Shown: positions 27,532 to 36,130, counted from the stretch's first letter. The stretch: DNA of 64,000 nucleotides from Siculibacillus lacustris (GCF_004328075.1 NZ_SJFN01000001.1:223700-287699), one strand, 5' to 3'. Made by a program: numbers and translations. Notes: a model not told the origin generated them from the sequence alone.

Positions 27532-28186
27532 CCAGGCGATATCCGATGCCGCGAATGGTGCGGATCCGCACGCCGCAGCCCTCGATCTTGGTGCGCAGCC
27601 GCGACACGTAGAGTTCGATGGCGTTGGCGGTCAATTCGTTGTCCCAGGAACTGAGGCCCTCGACCAGCTTGCGCTTCGACAGCACCTCCGGCGCCGCCGA
27701 GACCAGCCGCTCCATGATGTCCCATTCGCGCAGGGTCAGCGGCACTTCGGTGTCGCCGTGGCGGACCTCGCGGCGGGCGAGATCGATGTCGAGCTCGCCG
27801 GCCCGCAGGCGCGTCGAACTGCCCTTGCGGCTCCGACGCACCAGCGCCCGGATGCGGGCGGCGACTTCGGTCAGTTCGAACGGTTTGACGAGGTGGTCGT
27901 CGGCACCGAAGTCGAGGCAGGCGACCTTGTCGTCCAGGTCGTCGCGGGCGGTCAGGACGAGGATCGGCACCGCGACCTGGCGCTCGCGGACCCGGCGGAT
28001 CAGATCGCGGCCGTCCATGTCCGGCAGGCCGAGGTCGATGATCGCCAGATCGTAGGCGATGCCGGTGAGGGCGAGAAAGCCGTCTTCCCCGGTCTCGGCG
28101 TGGTCGACCGCCAATCCGGTCCGTCCGAGCCCTTCGCGCAACCCGGCCGCCACGATGCGATCGTCTTCGACGATGAGCACTCTCAT
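27521..28186 (-). CDS. OmpR-family response regulator
   Basis: This 221-residue protein has a receiver domain with acidic pair Asp8/Asp9, phospho-acceptor Asp51 in AIIDLGLPDMDG and a VKPFEL lysine. The winged helix (LTLREWDIMERLVSAAPEVLSKRKLVEGL to GIGYRLDE) matches the TctD/QseB group. The ATG at 28186 is preceded by GGAAGGG and gives the normal length; a longer upstream frame is unlikely. It is the first gene of the pair with the kinase. Confidence 0.93.
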   Translation of the reverse strand: MRVLIVEDDRIVAAGLREGLGRTGLAVDHAETGEDGFLALTGIAYDLAIIDLGLPDMDGRDLIRRVRERQVAVPILVLTARDDLDDKVACLDFGADDHLVKPFELTEVAARIRALVRRSRKGSSTRLRAGELDIDLARREVRHGDTEVPLTLREWDIMERLVSAAPEVLSKRKLVEGLSSWDNELTANAIELYVSRLRTKIEGCGVRIRTIRGIGYRLDED

Positions 28187-28320
28187 GGGGATCCCTTCCA
28201 TCGCGTCGCCGTGTCGGCGGTCCCGCAGGAGCGACACGATACCCGCCGGGGCGGCCCGTCAAGTTTCGATCGGGGTGCCCGACGGCGAGGTCCGCCGGCG
28301 GCGCCGGCCCCAGACGGACG

Positions 28321-28351
28321 AATCCCGCCGCTCGGGCCGAGCGGCGGGATT
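28321..28351 (-). terminator. Strong hairpin terminator
   Basis: AATCCCGCCGCTCG and CGAGCGGCGGGATT form a 14-base perfect stem with a 3-base loop, 29 bases after the stop of the small acidic ORF. A-rich and T-rich stem ends suit a rho-independent terminator with a short U-tract. Confidence 0.75.
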
Positions 28352-28380
28352 TCCTGGACGTCGGCGGCGTGAGACGCGGC

Positions 28381-28563
28381 TCACGCCCGCTTGTCGACCT
28401 GCGCACCCATGCCGGGAGGGGCGGCGGCCGGCGCGGCGGCGGACTTGGCGGCAGCCCCGTCGTCACCGTCGCCATCGGCGACGCGTTCGGGGCCGGGGCC
28501 TTCGGCCGCCTCGGCGGAGGGACGGACGCGCGAGGCGGCGACGGGGGGAATCGACATGGCCAT
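28381..28563 (-). CDS. Small hypothetical protein, disordered, acidic (60 residues)
   Basis: The peptide starts MAMSIPPVAASRVRPSAEAA, has a central GPGPERVADGDGDD stretch and ends in an Ala/Pro-rich tail with GMGAQVDKRA. No membrane helix or signal is seen. An AGGAG site 9 bases upstream and a strong terminator downstream support expression as a single-gene unit. Short proteins with the same plan (a Ser/Pro start, a GPGP-D/R-DGD acidic core, a G-x-V-D end) are frequent in Hyphomicrobiales by recollection. No function is known. Confidence 0.65.
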   Translation of the reverse strand: MAMSIPPVAASRVRPSAEAAEGPGPERVADGDGDDGAAAKSAAAPAAAPPGMGAQVDKRA

Positions 28564-28897
28564 CTAGGTATCTCCTGTATCGGGAAAGCCACCATCAGTC
28601 GAATTCTCTTAATGTTTGGTAAATAGAGCGCTGATTGCACTTCATCTCGACAATATCGGTGCGCATTTGGCAGGTTCGTCAGGAAAACGACAGGTTCTGA
28701 CAGCCGATTCGACGTCGTCTGCTTTTGAACGTTTCTCCGCATTGCCGTCGAGCGGGCCGCTCCGAGGCGCCGATTCGCGCGAAGTGCAATGGTCCGGTCG
28801 GCGTGCGGTTCCTCCACCGACGGGAGCCTGTCGGCCCGTCCATCCTGCCGGTTGACCTCGACGCGGGATTGGCTTCCGATCGCCCGGGGAGGCGGAC
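28564..28897. other. Intergenic region, divergent promoters
   Basis: 334 bases between the small acidic ORF (-) and the SulP gene (+). The part next to the acidic ORF (about 28590-28690) is AT-richer and likely holds promoters. No gene or clear structure is seen. Confidence 0.6.
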
Positions 28898-30541
28898 ATG
28901 CGCGCAGGAGACGTCGTCGCCGGGATTTCGGTCGCCGGCCTGATGTTGCCGGAGGCCGTCGCCTATGCCGGGATCGCCGGGCTGCCGCCGCAACGCGCCA
29001 TCGTCGCGGCGATCGCCGGGTGTCTCGCCTATGCCGTGATCGGCCGCAGCCGCTTCGCGGTGGTCGCGCCGACCTCGTCCTCGGCGGCGATCCTGGCGGC
29101 AATCCTGGCGACCTTTCCCGGCGACGCGGCAGCCCGAGCCGGCATCGCCACGGTCGCCGTCGCGGCCGCCGGTGTGGTGTTCCTGATCGCCTGGGTCGCG
29201 CGCCTCGGGCTGCTGACCGGGTTCATCGCCCGGCCGGTGCTGCGCGGCTTCGCCTTCGGCCTGGCGGTGACCATCATCCTCCACCAGATCCCGACCATCA
29301 CCGGCGTGCCGATCGAGGCGCCCGACCTGCCGCGCTTCGCCGTCGCCCTGGCGCGGAGCGTCGGGGACTGGCAGCCGCTCGGGCTCGCCGCCGGCGGCCT
29401 CGCCCTGGCGGCGCTGATCGCCGCACGACGGGTGCCGATGGTGCCGGGTGCCTTCGTGGTGGTGGTGGTCGGATCGAGCCTCGCCTGGGCGTTCGATCTG
29501 CCGGGCCACGGGCTCGCCGTGGTCGGCCCGGTGACGCTGCTGCCGACCCTTCCGAGCCTGCCGGCGCTGTCCTGGCCGACGCTGTCGCACCTCGTGCAGA
29601 TGATCCTGCCCCTGGTGCTGATCCTGTTCGCCGAGAGCTGGGGTACCATGCGAACCCTGGCGCTGCGCCACGGCGACACGATCGTGCCCGACCGCGAACT
29701 CGCCGCGCTGGGGCTCGCCAATCTCGCCGCCGCCCTGGTCCAGGGGCTGCCGGTCGGCGCCGGCTTCTCGGCCGGCTCAGCCAACGAGACGGCGGGGGCG
29801 ACCAGCCGCTGGGCGGCGGTGATCGCGGCGATCGCCCTGGCGGCGCTGGTGGTGTCGGCGGCGCCGCTGATCGCCCACCTGCCCGAGGCGGTGTTGGCGG
29901 CGGTGGTGATCGCCGCCCTCGCCCATGCGCTCGATCCCGGACCGATCCTGCGGCTGTGGCGGATCGACCGCGACCAGTGGGTGGCGCTCGGCGCGGCGGT
30001 GGCGGTGATCCTGTTCGGGGTCGTCGACGGCATGATGCTGGCCGTGGTGTTCTCGGTCGGGGCGCTGCTGCGCCGCCTCGCGCTGCCGCAGATCACCCGT
30101 CTCGGCTGCCTGCCCGGGACGCGCGACTTCGCCGATCTCGCCCGCCATCCGGAGGCCAAGAGCCTCCCGCGGATCGGCATCTGGCGGCCGTCGGAGCCGC
30201 TGTTCTTCGCCAATGCCGAGCGGGTGCTCGGAACCATCGGCCGCGCCGCGGCGGCGGATCCCGACGTCCGCGTGGTGGTCCTCAGCCTCGAGGAGACCTT
30301 CGATCTCGACAGCACGGCGCTGGAAGCCCTGATCGAAGCCGATGCCCGCATCCGCGCCGGCGGCCGCGCGTTGCGGCTCGCCCGGGCCCGTGATCCGGTC
30401 CGCGATCTCCTCGTCGCCGCCGGCGCCGCCGACCTCGCGGCACGGTCGTCCTACAGCGTCGATGCCGCCGTCGCCGCCGCCCAGGCGGCGCTGCCGAAGA
30501 TCGCCGACGCGCCGTCGGCTGCGCCCTCCGACGACGCCTGA
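28898..30541 (+). CDS. SulP family inorganic anion transporter with STAS domain
   Basis: This 547-residue SLC26/SulP transporter has a membrane part (about residues 5-400, starting DVVAGISVAGLMLPEAVAYAGIAGLPPQ, with VGAGFSAGSANETAGATSRWAAV at the conserved second signature) and a C-terminal STAS domain (about 420-520, VVVLSLEETFDLDSTALEAL). SulP proteins carry sulfate, bicarbonate, molybdate or dicarboxylates by proton or sodium symport. The cytoplasmic N-terminus is very short. GGGAGGC precedes the start. An ABC transporter of the nitrate/sulfonate/bicarbonate class follows, which fits anion nutrition. Confidence 0.9.
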   Translation: MRAGDVVAGISVAGLMLPEAVAYAGIAGLPPQRAIVAAIAGCLAYAVIGRSRFAVVAPTSSSAAILAAILATFPGDAAARAGIATVAVAAAGVVFLIAWVARLGLLTGFIARPVLRGFAFGLAVTIILHQIPTITGVPIEAPDLPRFAVALARSVGDWQPLGLAAGGLALAALIAARRVPMVPGAFVVVVVGSSLAWAFDLPGHGLAVVGPVTLLPTLPSLPALSWPTLSHLVQMILPLVLILFAESWGTMRTLALRHGDTIVPDRELAALGLANLAAALVQGLPVGAGFSAGSANETAGATSRWAAVIAAIALAALVVSAAPLIAHLPEAVLAAVVIAALAHALDPGPILRLWRIDRDQWVALGAAVAVILFGVVDGMMLAVVFSVGALLRRLALPQITRLGCLPGTRDFADLARHPEAKSLPRIGIWRPSEPLFFANAERVLGTIGRAAAADPDVRVVVLSLEETFDLDSTALEALIEADARIRAGGRALRLARARDPVRDLLVAAGAADLAARSSYSVDAAVAAAQAALPKIADAPSAAPSDDA

Positions 30542-30743
30542 CGCGGCCATCCGGACGCCGTCGCGATTCGGTTCGGTGATCACGAGAGCGTGATTGGACC
30601 ACGGCCACCGACGGGTCCAAGAGGCCGACGACGCTCGCAATTCCGGCGTCGCCCTTCGTGTGAAAGCCCCATGGACAGCCACAGTCGACCTAGCCGCTGC
30701 CGCGCCCGACGCGCCGCCGACTGAGCCTCCGAGAGGTTCGTCC

Positions 30744-30763
30744 GGCCGCGTCGCGACGCGGCC
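30744..30763 (+). terminator. Hairpin in leader, possible attenuator
   Basis: GGCCGCGTCGCGACGCGGCC is a perfect palindrome followed by TTTCG. It can form an 8-base stem with a 4-base loop. It lies 177 bases before the permease start. It may end SulP transcription or act as an attenuator for the ABC operon. Confidence 0.5.
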
Positions 30764-30778
30764 TTTCGAGGACGAGCC

Positions 30779-30925
30779 ATGATCCTTCCCCTCCTTCCAT
30801 TCGACGGTCCGTCGCTCGGCCTCGCCGACGACCGTCATGCTCTCTTCACGACTCTCTGGTCGATGCGACGATCACGCAGGCCCTCGGCCCTGCCGGTTGT
30901 TCGTCCCTCGCATCGACCCGCGTGA
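30779..30925 (+). CDS. Candidate leader ORF before the ABC permease (48 residues)
   Basis: ATG 30779 has GAGGA upstream with suitable spacing. The frame runs MILPLLPFDGPSLGLADD and on through an Arg/Pro-rich tail to TGA 30923-30925, whose first bases overlap the GTG alternative start of the permease and lie beside its AGAGAGG site. No family is recognised. Translation could couple to, or mask, the permease start. It is a weak candidate. Confidence 0.3.
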   Translation: MILPLLPFDGPSLGLADDRHALFTTLWSMRRSRRPSALPVVRPSHRPA

Positions 30926-30939
30926 AGAGAGGTTTTCCG

Positions 30940-32673
30940 ATGGTGTTCCACCGGGTCGTTCCCCCGGCCGTCGGCCGTTCCTATGTGCCCAACGTGTTCG
31001 ATCTGGTCGCGCTGTTGATGGTGCTCGGCGCGCTGGTGCTGGTCGCCCATGGGGCGCGCGAGACCGTCGAGCCGCTGGCGGTGCTCGAGCACACGCCGAT
31101 CGTACTCGACTGGCGGCTGTTGCCGGAATATGCGCTGCGCACCACGCTGCGGATGCTCGCGGCGATCGTCGGGTCGCTGCTCTTCACCTTCGTCTATGCG
31201 ACGGCGGCGGCGAAGAGCCGGCGCGCCGAGATCGTGCTGATCCCGATCCTCGACGTGTTGCAGTCGGTGCCGATCCTCGGCTTCCTGACCTTCACCGTGG
31301 TGTTCTTCATGGGCCTGTTTCCCGGCCGGGTGCTCGGGGCGGAGCTGGCGAGCGTCTTCGCGATCTTCACCAGCCAGGCCTGGAACATGACCTTCTCGAT
31401 GTACCAGTCGCTGCGCAGCGTGCCGAAGGACCTCGAAGAGGCCTCGGCGAGCTTCCATCTGTCGCGGTGGCAGCAATTCTGGCGGCTCGACGTGCCCTTC
31501 GCCATGCCCGGGTTGGTGTGGAACACCATGATGTCGATGTCGGGCGGGTGGTTCTTCGTGGTCGCCTCCGAGGCGATCACCGTCGGCGACACCACGGTGA
31601 CGCTGCCGGGGATCGGCGCCTGGGTGGCGCTGGCGATCCGCGAACAGAACCTCGCCGCGGTGGGCCTCGCGGTGCTGACCATGCTGGTGATCATCGTCGC
31701 CTATGACCAGCTGCTGTTCCGGCCGGTGGTCGCCTGGGCCGACAAGTTCCGCTTTGAGCAGACCGCGTCGAGCGAGGCGCCGACCTCGTGGTTGCTCGAT
31801 CTGTTCCGCCGCACCCGGGCGCTCCGGGCGCTGTCGGTCGCCGTGTCGTCGACGTTCCACCACTCGCTCGGCGTCCGCCTGCCGCTCCCGAGGCTGCCGC
31901 AGATCCGCCTGTCGCTCGGAATCCCGGAACGGGTGGTCGATGCGGTCTGGCTGGTGATCGTCGTCGCCGCCGGCGCCTGGGTCGGCTGGGAGGTGATCGA
32001 CTTCGTCGGAACTTCGCTCGGATGGGCCGACGTCGGCGAGGCGCTGGGCAAGGGCCTCCTCACCCTCATCCGGGTGGTGGTGCTGATGACCTTCGCCACG
32101 CTGGTGTGGGTGCCGATCGGGGTGTGGGTGGGCCTCCGGCCGCGGATCGCCGAGAAAGTGCAGCCGGTCGCCCAGTTCCTGGCGGCGTTCCCGGCCAACA
32201 TCGCCTTTCCCGCCGCGGTGGTGCTGATCGTCCACTTTCACCTGAACGCCGACGTCTGGCTGAGCCCGCTGATGATTCTCGGCACCCAGTGGTACATCCT
32301 GTTCAACGTCATCGCCGGGACCGCGGCCTTCCCCTCGGATCTCAAAGAGGCGGCGCAGAGCTTCCACGTCGCCGGCTGGCGCTGGTGGGTCAACGTCATC
32401 CTGCCGGGCATCTTCCCCTATTACATCACCGGGGCGATCACCGCCTCGGGTGGGTCGTGGAACGCCGCGATCGTCGCCGAAGTGGCGAGTTGGGGCGACG
32501 TCAAGCTGACCGCCACGGGGCTCGGCTCCTACATCGCCCAGGCGACGGAGGCCGGCGACTTTCCCCGCGTGGTGCTCGGCATCGCGGTGATGTCGATGTT
32601 CGTCACCCTGTTCAATCGCCTGTTGTGGCGGCCGCTCTACGCCTTCGCCGAAACCCGCCTGCGCCTCGGCTGA
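30940..32673 (+). CDS. ABC transporter permease, fused double permease (NitT/TauT type)
   Basis: This 577-residue protein consists of two tandem BPD-type permease halves (about residues 55-270 and 340-570). Each half has an EAA loop: DLEEASASFHLSRWQQFWRLDVPFAMPGL in the first and DLKEAAQSFHVAGWRWWVNVILPGIFPY in the second. The related wording (EAxxSFH) shows internal duplication. ATG 30940 follows AGAGAGG; GTG 30922 is an alternative. It pairs with the ATPase 21 bases downstream. No periplasmic binding protein gene is nearby, which is usual for this double-permease group but leaves the substrate open. Confidence 0.88.
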   Translation: MVFHRVVPPAVGRSYVPNVFDLVALLMVLGALVLVAHGARETVEPLAVLEHTPIVLDWRLLPEYALRTTLRMLAAIVGSLLFTFVYATAAAKSRRAEIVLIPILDVLQSVPILGFLTFTVVFFMGLFPGRVLGAELASVFAIFTSQAWNMTFSMYQSLRSVPKDLEEASASFHLSRWQQFWRLDVPFAMPGLVWNTMMSMSGGWFFVVASEAITVGDTTVTLPGIGAWVALAIREQNLAAVGLAVLTMLVIIVAYDQLLFRPVVAWADKFRFEQTASSEAPTSWLLDLFRRTRALRALSVAVSSTFHHSLGVRLPLPRLPQIRLSLGIPERVVDAVWLVIVVAAGAWVGWEVIDFVGTSLGWADVGEALGKGLLTLIRVVVLMTFATLVWVPIGVWVGLRPRIAEKVQPVAQFLAAFPANIAFPAAVVLIVHFHLNADVWLSPLMILGTQWYILFNVIAGTAAFPSDLKEAAQSFHVAGWRWWVNVILPGIFPYYITGAITASGGSWNAAIVAEVASWGDVKLTATGLGSYIAQATEAGDFPRVVLGIAVMSMFVTLFNRLLWRPLYAFAETRLRLG

Positions 32674-32694
32674 TCCTTCTCGGAGACCCGCGTC

Positions 32695-34026
32695 ATGGTC
32701 GACATCACCTCTGCCACCGCCACCTTCGCCCCCGAAACCCCGCTGATCGAAATCCGCGCGGTCGACCGTTCGTTCCCCAAGGCCAACGGCGAGGACCTGA
32801 TCGTCCTCGAGAACGTCGACCTGACCATCCGCGCCGGCGAGATCGTCGGGCTGCTCGGGCGCTCGGGCTCGGGCAAGTCGACGCTGCTGCGGATCATCGC
32901 CGGCCTCTCCGCCCCGTCCTCGGGCGACGCGCTGTGGCAGGGCGAACCGATCGACGGCCCGCCGATGGGCGTGGCGATGGTGTTCCAGTCCTTCGCGCTG
33001 TTTCCCTGGCTGACGGTGCTGCAGAACGTCGAGCTCGGGCTCGAGGCGATCGGCATCGAACGCGAGGAGCGGCGCAAGCGGGCGCTGCAGGCGATCGACC
33101 TGATCGGTCTCGACGGTTTCGAGAGCGCCTACCCGAAGGAGCTGTCCGGCGGCATGCGCCAGCGGGTCGGCTTCGCCCGCGCCCTGGTAGTCCATCCGGA
33201 CCTGCTGCTGATGGACGAGCCCTTCTCGGCCCTCGACGTGCTGACCGCCGAGACGCTGCGCACCGACCTGATCGACCTGTGGGTCGAAGGGCGCCTGCCG
33301 ATGAAGTCGGTGCTGATGGTCACCCACAACATCGAGGAGGCGGTGCTGATGTGCGACCGCGTCCTGGTGTTCTCGTCGAACCCGGGACGGATCGCCTCCG
33401 AGCTCCGCGTCGACCTCGCCCATCCGCGCAACCGCCTCGATCCGATCTTCCGCCAGATGGTCGACCGGATCTACGCGCTGATGACCAAGCGGCCGGAGCC
33501 GCGGCCGGCGACCGCCGAGGGCATTCCGGGGACCGGGGTCGGCATGGTGCTGAACCACGTTTCGACCAACGTGCTGGCCGGTCTGATCGAAGCGGTGGCG
33601 GCCGAGCCGTTCCACGGCCGCGCCGATCTGCCGGTGCTCGCCGACCGGCTGCAGATGGAGGCCGACGAGCTGTTCCACCTCGCCGAGGCGCTGCAGCTCC
33701 TGCGGCTCGGCTCGCTGACCGAGGGCGATCTGCTGCTCACCGACGCCGGGCGCGGCTTCGCCGATCTCGACACCGACGCGCGCAAGACGCTGTTCGCCCG
33801 GCAGTTGATCGACCATGTGCCGATCATCGGCCTGATCCGGCGGGTGCTCGAGGAGCGGCCCAAGCACACCGCCCCGGCGGCGCGCTTCCGCAACGAACTC
33901 GAGGACTACATGTCGGAGGAATATGCCGACGAGACGCTGGAGACCGTGGTCTCCTGGGCGCGCTACGCCGAGCTCTTCGCCTATGACGAGAAGGCCGAGA
34001 TGTTCAGCCTCGAAAACCCGCAGTGA
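32695..34026 (+). CDS. ABC transporter ATP-binding protein with C-terminal AAA-associated domain (nitrate/sulfonate/bicarbonate type)
   Basis: This 443-residue protein has an N-terminal ABC domain (Walker A GRSGSGKST, signature LSGGMRQRVGFARALVVHP, Walker B LLLMDEPFSALD, switch VTHNIEEAVLM). It is followed by about 160 extra residues (from about 280: LNHVSTNVLAGLIEAVAAEPFHGRADLPVLADRLQ) matching the AAA-associated C-terminal domain often fused to NitT/TauT-class ATPases. The extra domain has a winged-helix-like look and may sense a ligand or regulate transport. The GGAG site and 21-base spacing put it in one operon with the double permease. Confidence 0.9.
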   Translation: MVDITSATATFAPETPLIEIRAVDRSFPKANGEDLIVLENVDLTIRAGEIVGLLGRSGSGKSTLLRIIAGLSAPSSGDALWQGEPIDGPPMGVAMVFQSFALFPWLTVLQNVELGLEAIGIEREERRKRALQAIDLIGLDGFESAYPKELSGGMRQRVGFARALVVHPDLLLMDEPFSALDVLTAETLRTDLIDLWVEGRLPMKSVLMVTHNIEEAVLMCDRVLVFSSNPGRIASELRVDLAHPRNRLDPIFRQMVDRIYALMTKRPEPRPATAEGIPGTGVGMVLNHVSTNVLAGLIEAVAAEPFHGRADLPVLADRLQMEADELFHLAEALQLLRLGSLTEGDLLLTDAGRGFADLDTDARKTLFARQLIDHVPIIGLIRRVLEERPKHTAPAARFRNELEDYMSEEYADETLETVVSWARYAELFAYDEKAEMFSLENPQ

Positions 34027-34035
34027 GGGCGCGCA

Positions 34036-34055
34036 CGGCGCCCGCGCGGGCGCCG
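34036..34055 (+). terminator. GC palindrome downstream of ABC ATPase
   Basis: A 20-base palindrome CGGCGCCCGCGCGGGCGCCG begins 10 bases after the ATPase stop. No T-run follows directly (a CTCCTCTTG tract comes later). It is a probable terminator by position. Confidence 0.5.
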
Positions 34056-34130
34056 GGACGGCGGCTCCTCTTGTGAAGTGCGCGCGGCGGTGAAACCATC
34101 GCCGTCCCACCCCGGCACGGACATCGCCCC

Positions 34131-35078
34131 ATGAAGATCGCTCTCCTCGACGACCCGCTCGACGCCGCCCGCACGTCCGCCGATTGGGAGCGGCTCGGAC
34201 CCGATGCCGAGATCGTGGTGTTCGAACGCCCCTTCGCCGATCGCGCGGCGGTCCTCGCGGCGCTCGGCGGTTTCGAGGTGATCGTGGCGATGCGCGAGCG
34301 CACGCCGCTCGATGCCGAGACCATCGCCGGGCTCGGCGCCCTGCGGCTGATCGTGACCACCGGAATGCGCAATGCGGCGATCGACCTCGCGGCGGCGCGG
34401 GCGCGCGGCATCCCGGTGTGCGGCACCGAGATGTTCCCGTCGCCGACCGCCGAGCTCGCCTGGGGCCTGATCCTGGCGCTCGCCCGGCGGCTGCCCGAAC
34501 AGCAGGCGTCGCTGCGGCGGGGAACTTGGCAATCGGCGCTCGGGACGATGCTCGCCGGCAAACGGCTCGGCCTCGTGGGCTTGGGCAAGCTCGGCAGCCG
34601 GATGGCGCGGATCGGCGCAGCCTTCGAGATGGAGCCGGTCGCCTGGAGCCCCAACCTCACCGACGAGCGCGCCGCGGCCGGCGGCGCGCGGCGGGTCGAC
34701 AAGGCCGAGCTGTTCGCCACCTCGGACGTGATCAGCCTGCACCTGGTGCTGTCGGAGCGCAGCCGCGGCGTGGTCGGGGCGGCGGAGATCGGCGCGATGA
34801 AGCCCTCGGCCTATCTGGTCAACACCTCGCGGGCGGGTCTGGTCGACGCAGAGGCGCTGGGCGCGGCGCTGCGGGCGGGGACAATCGCCGGCGCCGGTCT
34901 CGACGTCTTCGCCGGCGAGCCGCTGCCGCCCGACGATCCGGTGCTCGGCTGGCCGAACACCGTGCTGACCCCGCATCTCGGCTACGTCACCGCCGAGACC
35001 TGGCGGCTCACCTATGGCCAGGCGCTCGAAGACATCGAGGCCTGGGCGGCCGGCACGTTGTTGCGCCGGATCGACTGA
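34131..35078 (+). CDS. D-isomer-specific 2-hydroxyacid dehydrogenase
   Basis: This 315-residue NAD-dependent dehydrogenase has a Rossmann motif GLGKLGSRMARIG (about residues 147-159), a catalytic Arg in NTSRAGLVD, Glu in LDVFAGEPLPPDDP and His in TPHLGYVT. The family covers glycerate, phosphoglycerate, hydroxypyruvate and related 2-oxoacid reductases. It stands alone between the ABC operon (+) and the convergent end of the rhamnose operon 14 bases away. The substrate cannot be assigned. No strong Shine-Dalgarno sequence is seen. Confidence 0.87.
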   Translation: MKIALLDDPLDAARTSADWERLGPDAEIVVFERPFADRAAVLAALGGFEVIVAMRERTPLDAETIAGLGALRLIVTTGMRNAAIDLAAARARGIPVCGTEMFPSPTAELAWGLILALARRLPEQQASLRRGTWQSALGTMLAGKRLGLVGLGKLGSRMARIGAAFEMEPVAWSPNLTDERAAAGGARRVDKAELFATSDVISLHLVLSERSRGVVGAAEIGAMKPSAYLVNTSRAGLVDAEALGAALRAGTIAGAGLDVFAGEPLPPDDPVLGWPNTVLTPHLGYVTAETWRLTYGQALEDIEAWAAGTLLRRID

Positions 35079-35092
35079 ACGTCGCGACGAGC

Positions 35093-36130
35093 TCAGCCGC
35101 GCGGATTGCCCTCGCGGCGGCGCTCGAGCGCGAGGCGCAGACGGCGCACGACGATCGGCGTGGCGATGGCGGCGATCAGCAGCGTGCCGGTGACGATCGA
35201 CATGATGATGCCGGGGACGTTGATCAGGCCGAGGCCGAAGCTCAGCATGCCGAAGACGAAGGTCGCCAGCACCACGCCGGGAATGGTGCCCGAGCCGCCC
35301 ATGATCGCGACGCCGCCGAGCACCGCGGTGGCCACCACTTCGAGCTCCCAGCCCTGCGCCATGTTGGGCCGGACCGCCCCGACCCGCGAGGTGAACAGCA
35401 CCGCGGCGAGCCCCGCCATGGCGCCGGAGAGGGTGAACACCAGGAAGCGGTAGTTCTGCACGCGGATGCCGGAATAGCGCGCGGCCTGAGCGTTGTTGCC
35501 GATCGCGAAGAGGTCGCGGCCGAACACCGTGCGGTGGAGGAAGACGGCGAAGACCGCGGCCATCGCCAAGTAGATCAGGAATTCCCACGGCACGTAGCCG
35601 CCGAGCGTGCCTTGGCCGAGTTCGGCGAAGCTCTCGGGGAAGCGGGTATAGGCCTGATCGCCGAGCACGATGTAGGAGATGCCGCGGAACAGCGACATGG
35701 TGCCGATGGTGACGACGATCGCCGGCACCTGGAAGCGGACGATGACGCCGCCGTTGAAGGCGCCGCAGGCGGTGCCGACGGCGATGCCGCCGACCACCAG
35801 CCAGGGCGTGGCGACGCCGTGGAGCGCCAGGAAGCCGACGAAGGTGCCGGTCAGGGCGATGATCGAGGCGACCGACAGGTCGATGTCGCCGGTGATGACG
35901 ATCAGCGTCATCGACAGCACCAGCAGCCCCTTCTCCGAGAAGATCTGGGTCGAATCGAACAGATTGTGAAGATCGAGGAAATAGGGCGAAGCGGCGGTGT
36001 TGAGCCCGCAGATGACCACCAGGATCACCACCAGGGCGGTCTCCCAGCGCGCCGCCAGCGCCAGCAACCGGGTCTCGAACGCGGACTTCGGCATGGGTCT
36101 CACCGGTCTCGAAGGATGGGTCAGGGTCAT
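35093..36130 (-). CDS. rhaQ: L-rhamnose ABC transporter permease RhaQ
   Basis: This 345-residue RbsC/AraH-class sugar permease has about nine helices. Signatures: LVLSMTLIVITGDIDLSVASIIALTG, VTIGTMSLFRGISYI, GRDLFAIGNNAQAARYSGI and GGVAIMGGSGTIPGV. The start at 36130 overlaps the rhaP stop and has GGGAG upstream; an internal ATG at 36094 is a second choice. As the last gene of the rha operon it pairs with RhaP, RhaT and RhaS, following the Rhizobium leguminosarum RhaSTPQ plan. Confidence 0.88.
   Translation of the reverse strand: MTLTHPSRPVRPMPKSAFETRLLALAARWETALVVILVVICGLNTAASPYFLDLHNLFDSTQIFSEKGLLVLSMTLIVITGDIDLSVASIIALTGTFVGFLALHGVATPWLVVGGIAVGTACGAFNGGVIVRFQVPAIVVTIGTMSLFRGISYIVLGDQAYTRFPESFAELGQGTLGGYVPWEFLIYLAMAAVFAVFLHRTVFGRDLFAIGNNAQAARYSGIRVQNYRFLVFTLSGAMAGLAAVLFTSRVGAVRPNMAQGWELEVVATAVLGGVAIMGGSGTIPGVVLATFVFGMLSFGLGLINVPGIIMSIVTGTLLIAAIATPIVVRRLRLALERRREGNPRG

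Larger units (their letters stand above)
30542..30939. other. Possible structured leader of the double-permease ABC operon
   Basis: 398 bases between the SulP gene and the ABC permease. It holds a perfect 20-base palindrome followed by TTT (30744-30763) and then a candidate short ORF (30779-30925) that ends 14 bases before the permease start. I recognise no known riboswitch class. Confidence 0.5.

Noticed and set aside
30542-30939. Known riboswitch (guanidine, manganese or S-adenosylmethionine class) before the ABC transporter
   Set aside because: I could not match conserved core motifs of these classes, so only an unnamed structured leader is reported.
30835-34110. Minus-strand open frame of over 1000 codons antisense to the ABC transporter genes
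   Set aside because: Same composition artefact. The opposite strand encodes clear permease and ATPase domains.
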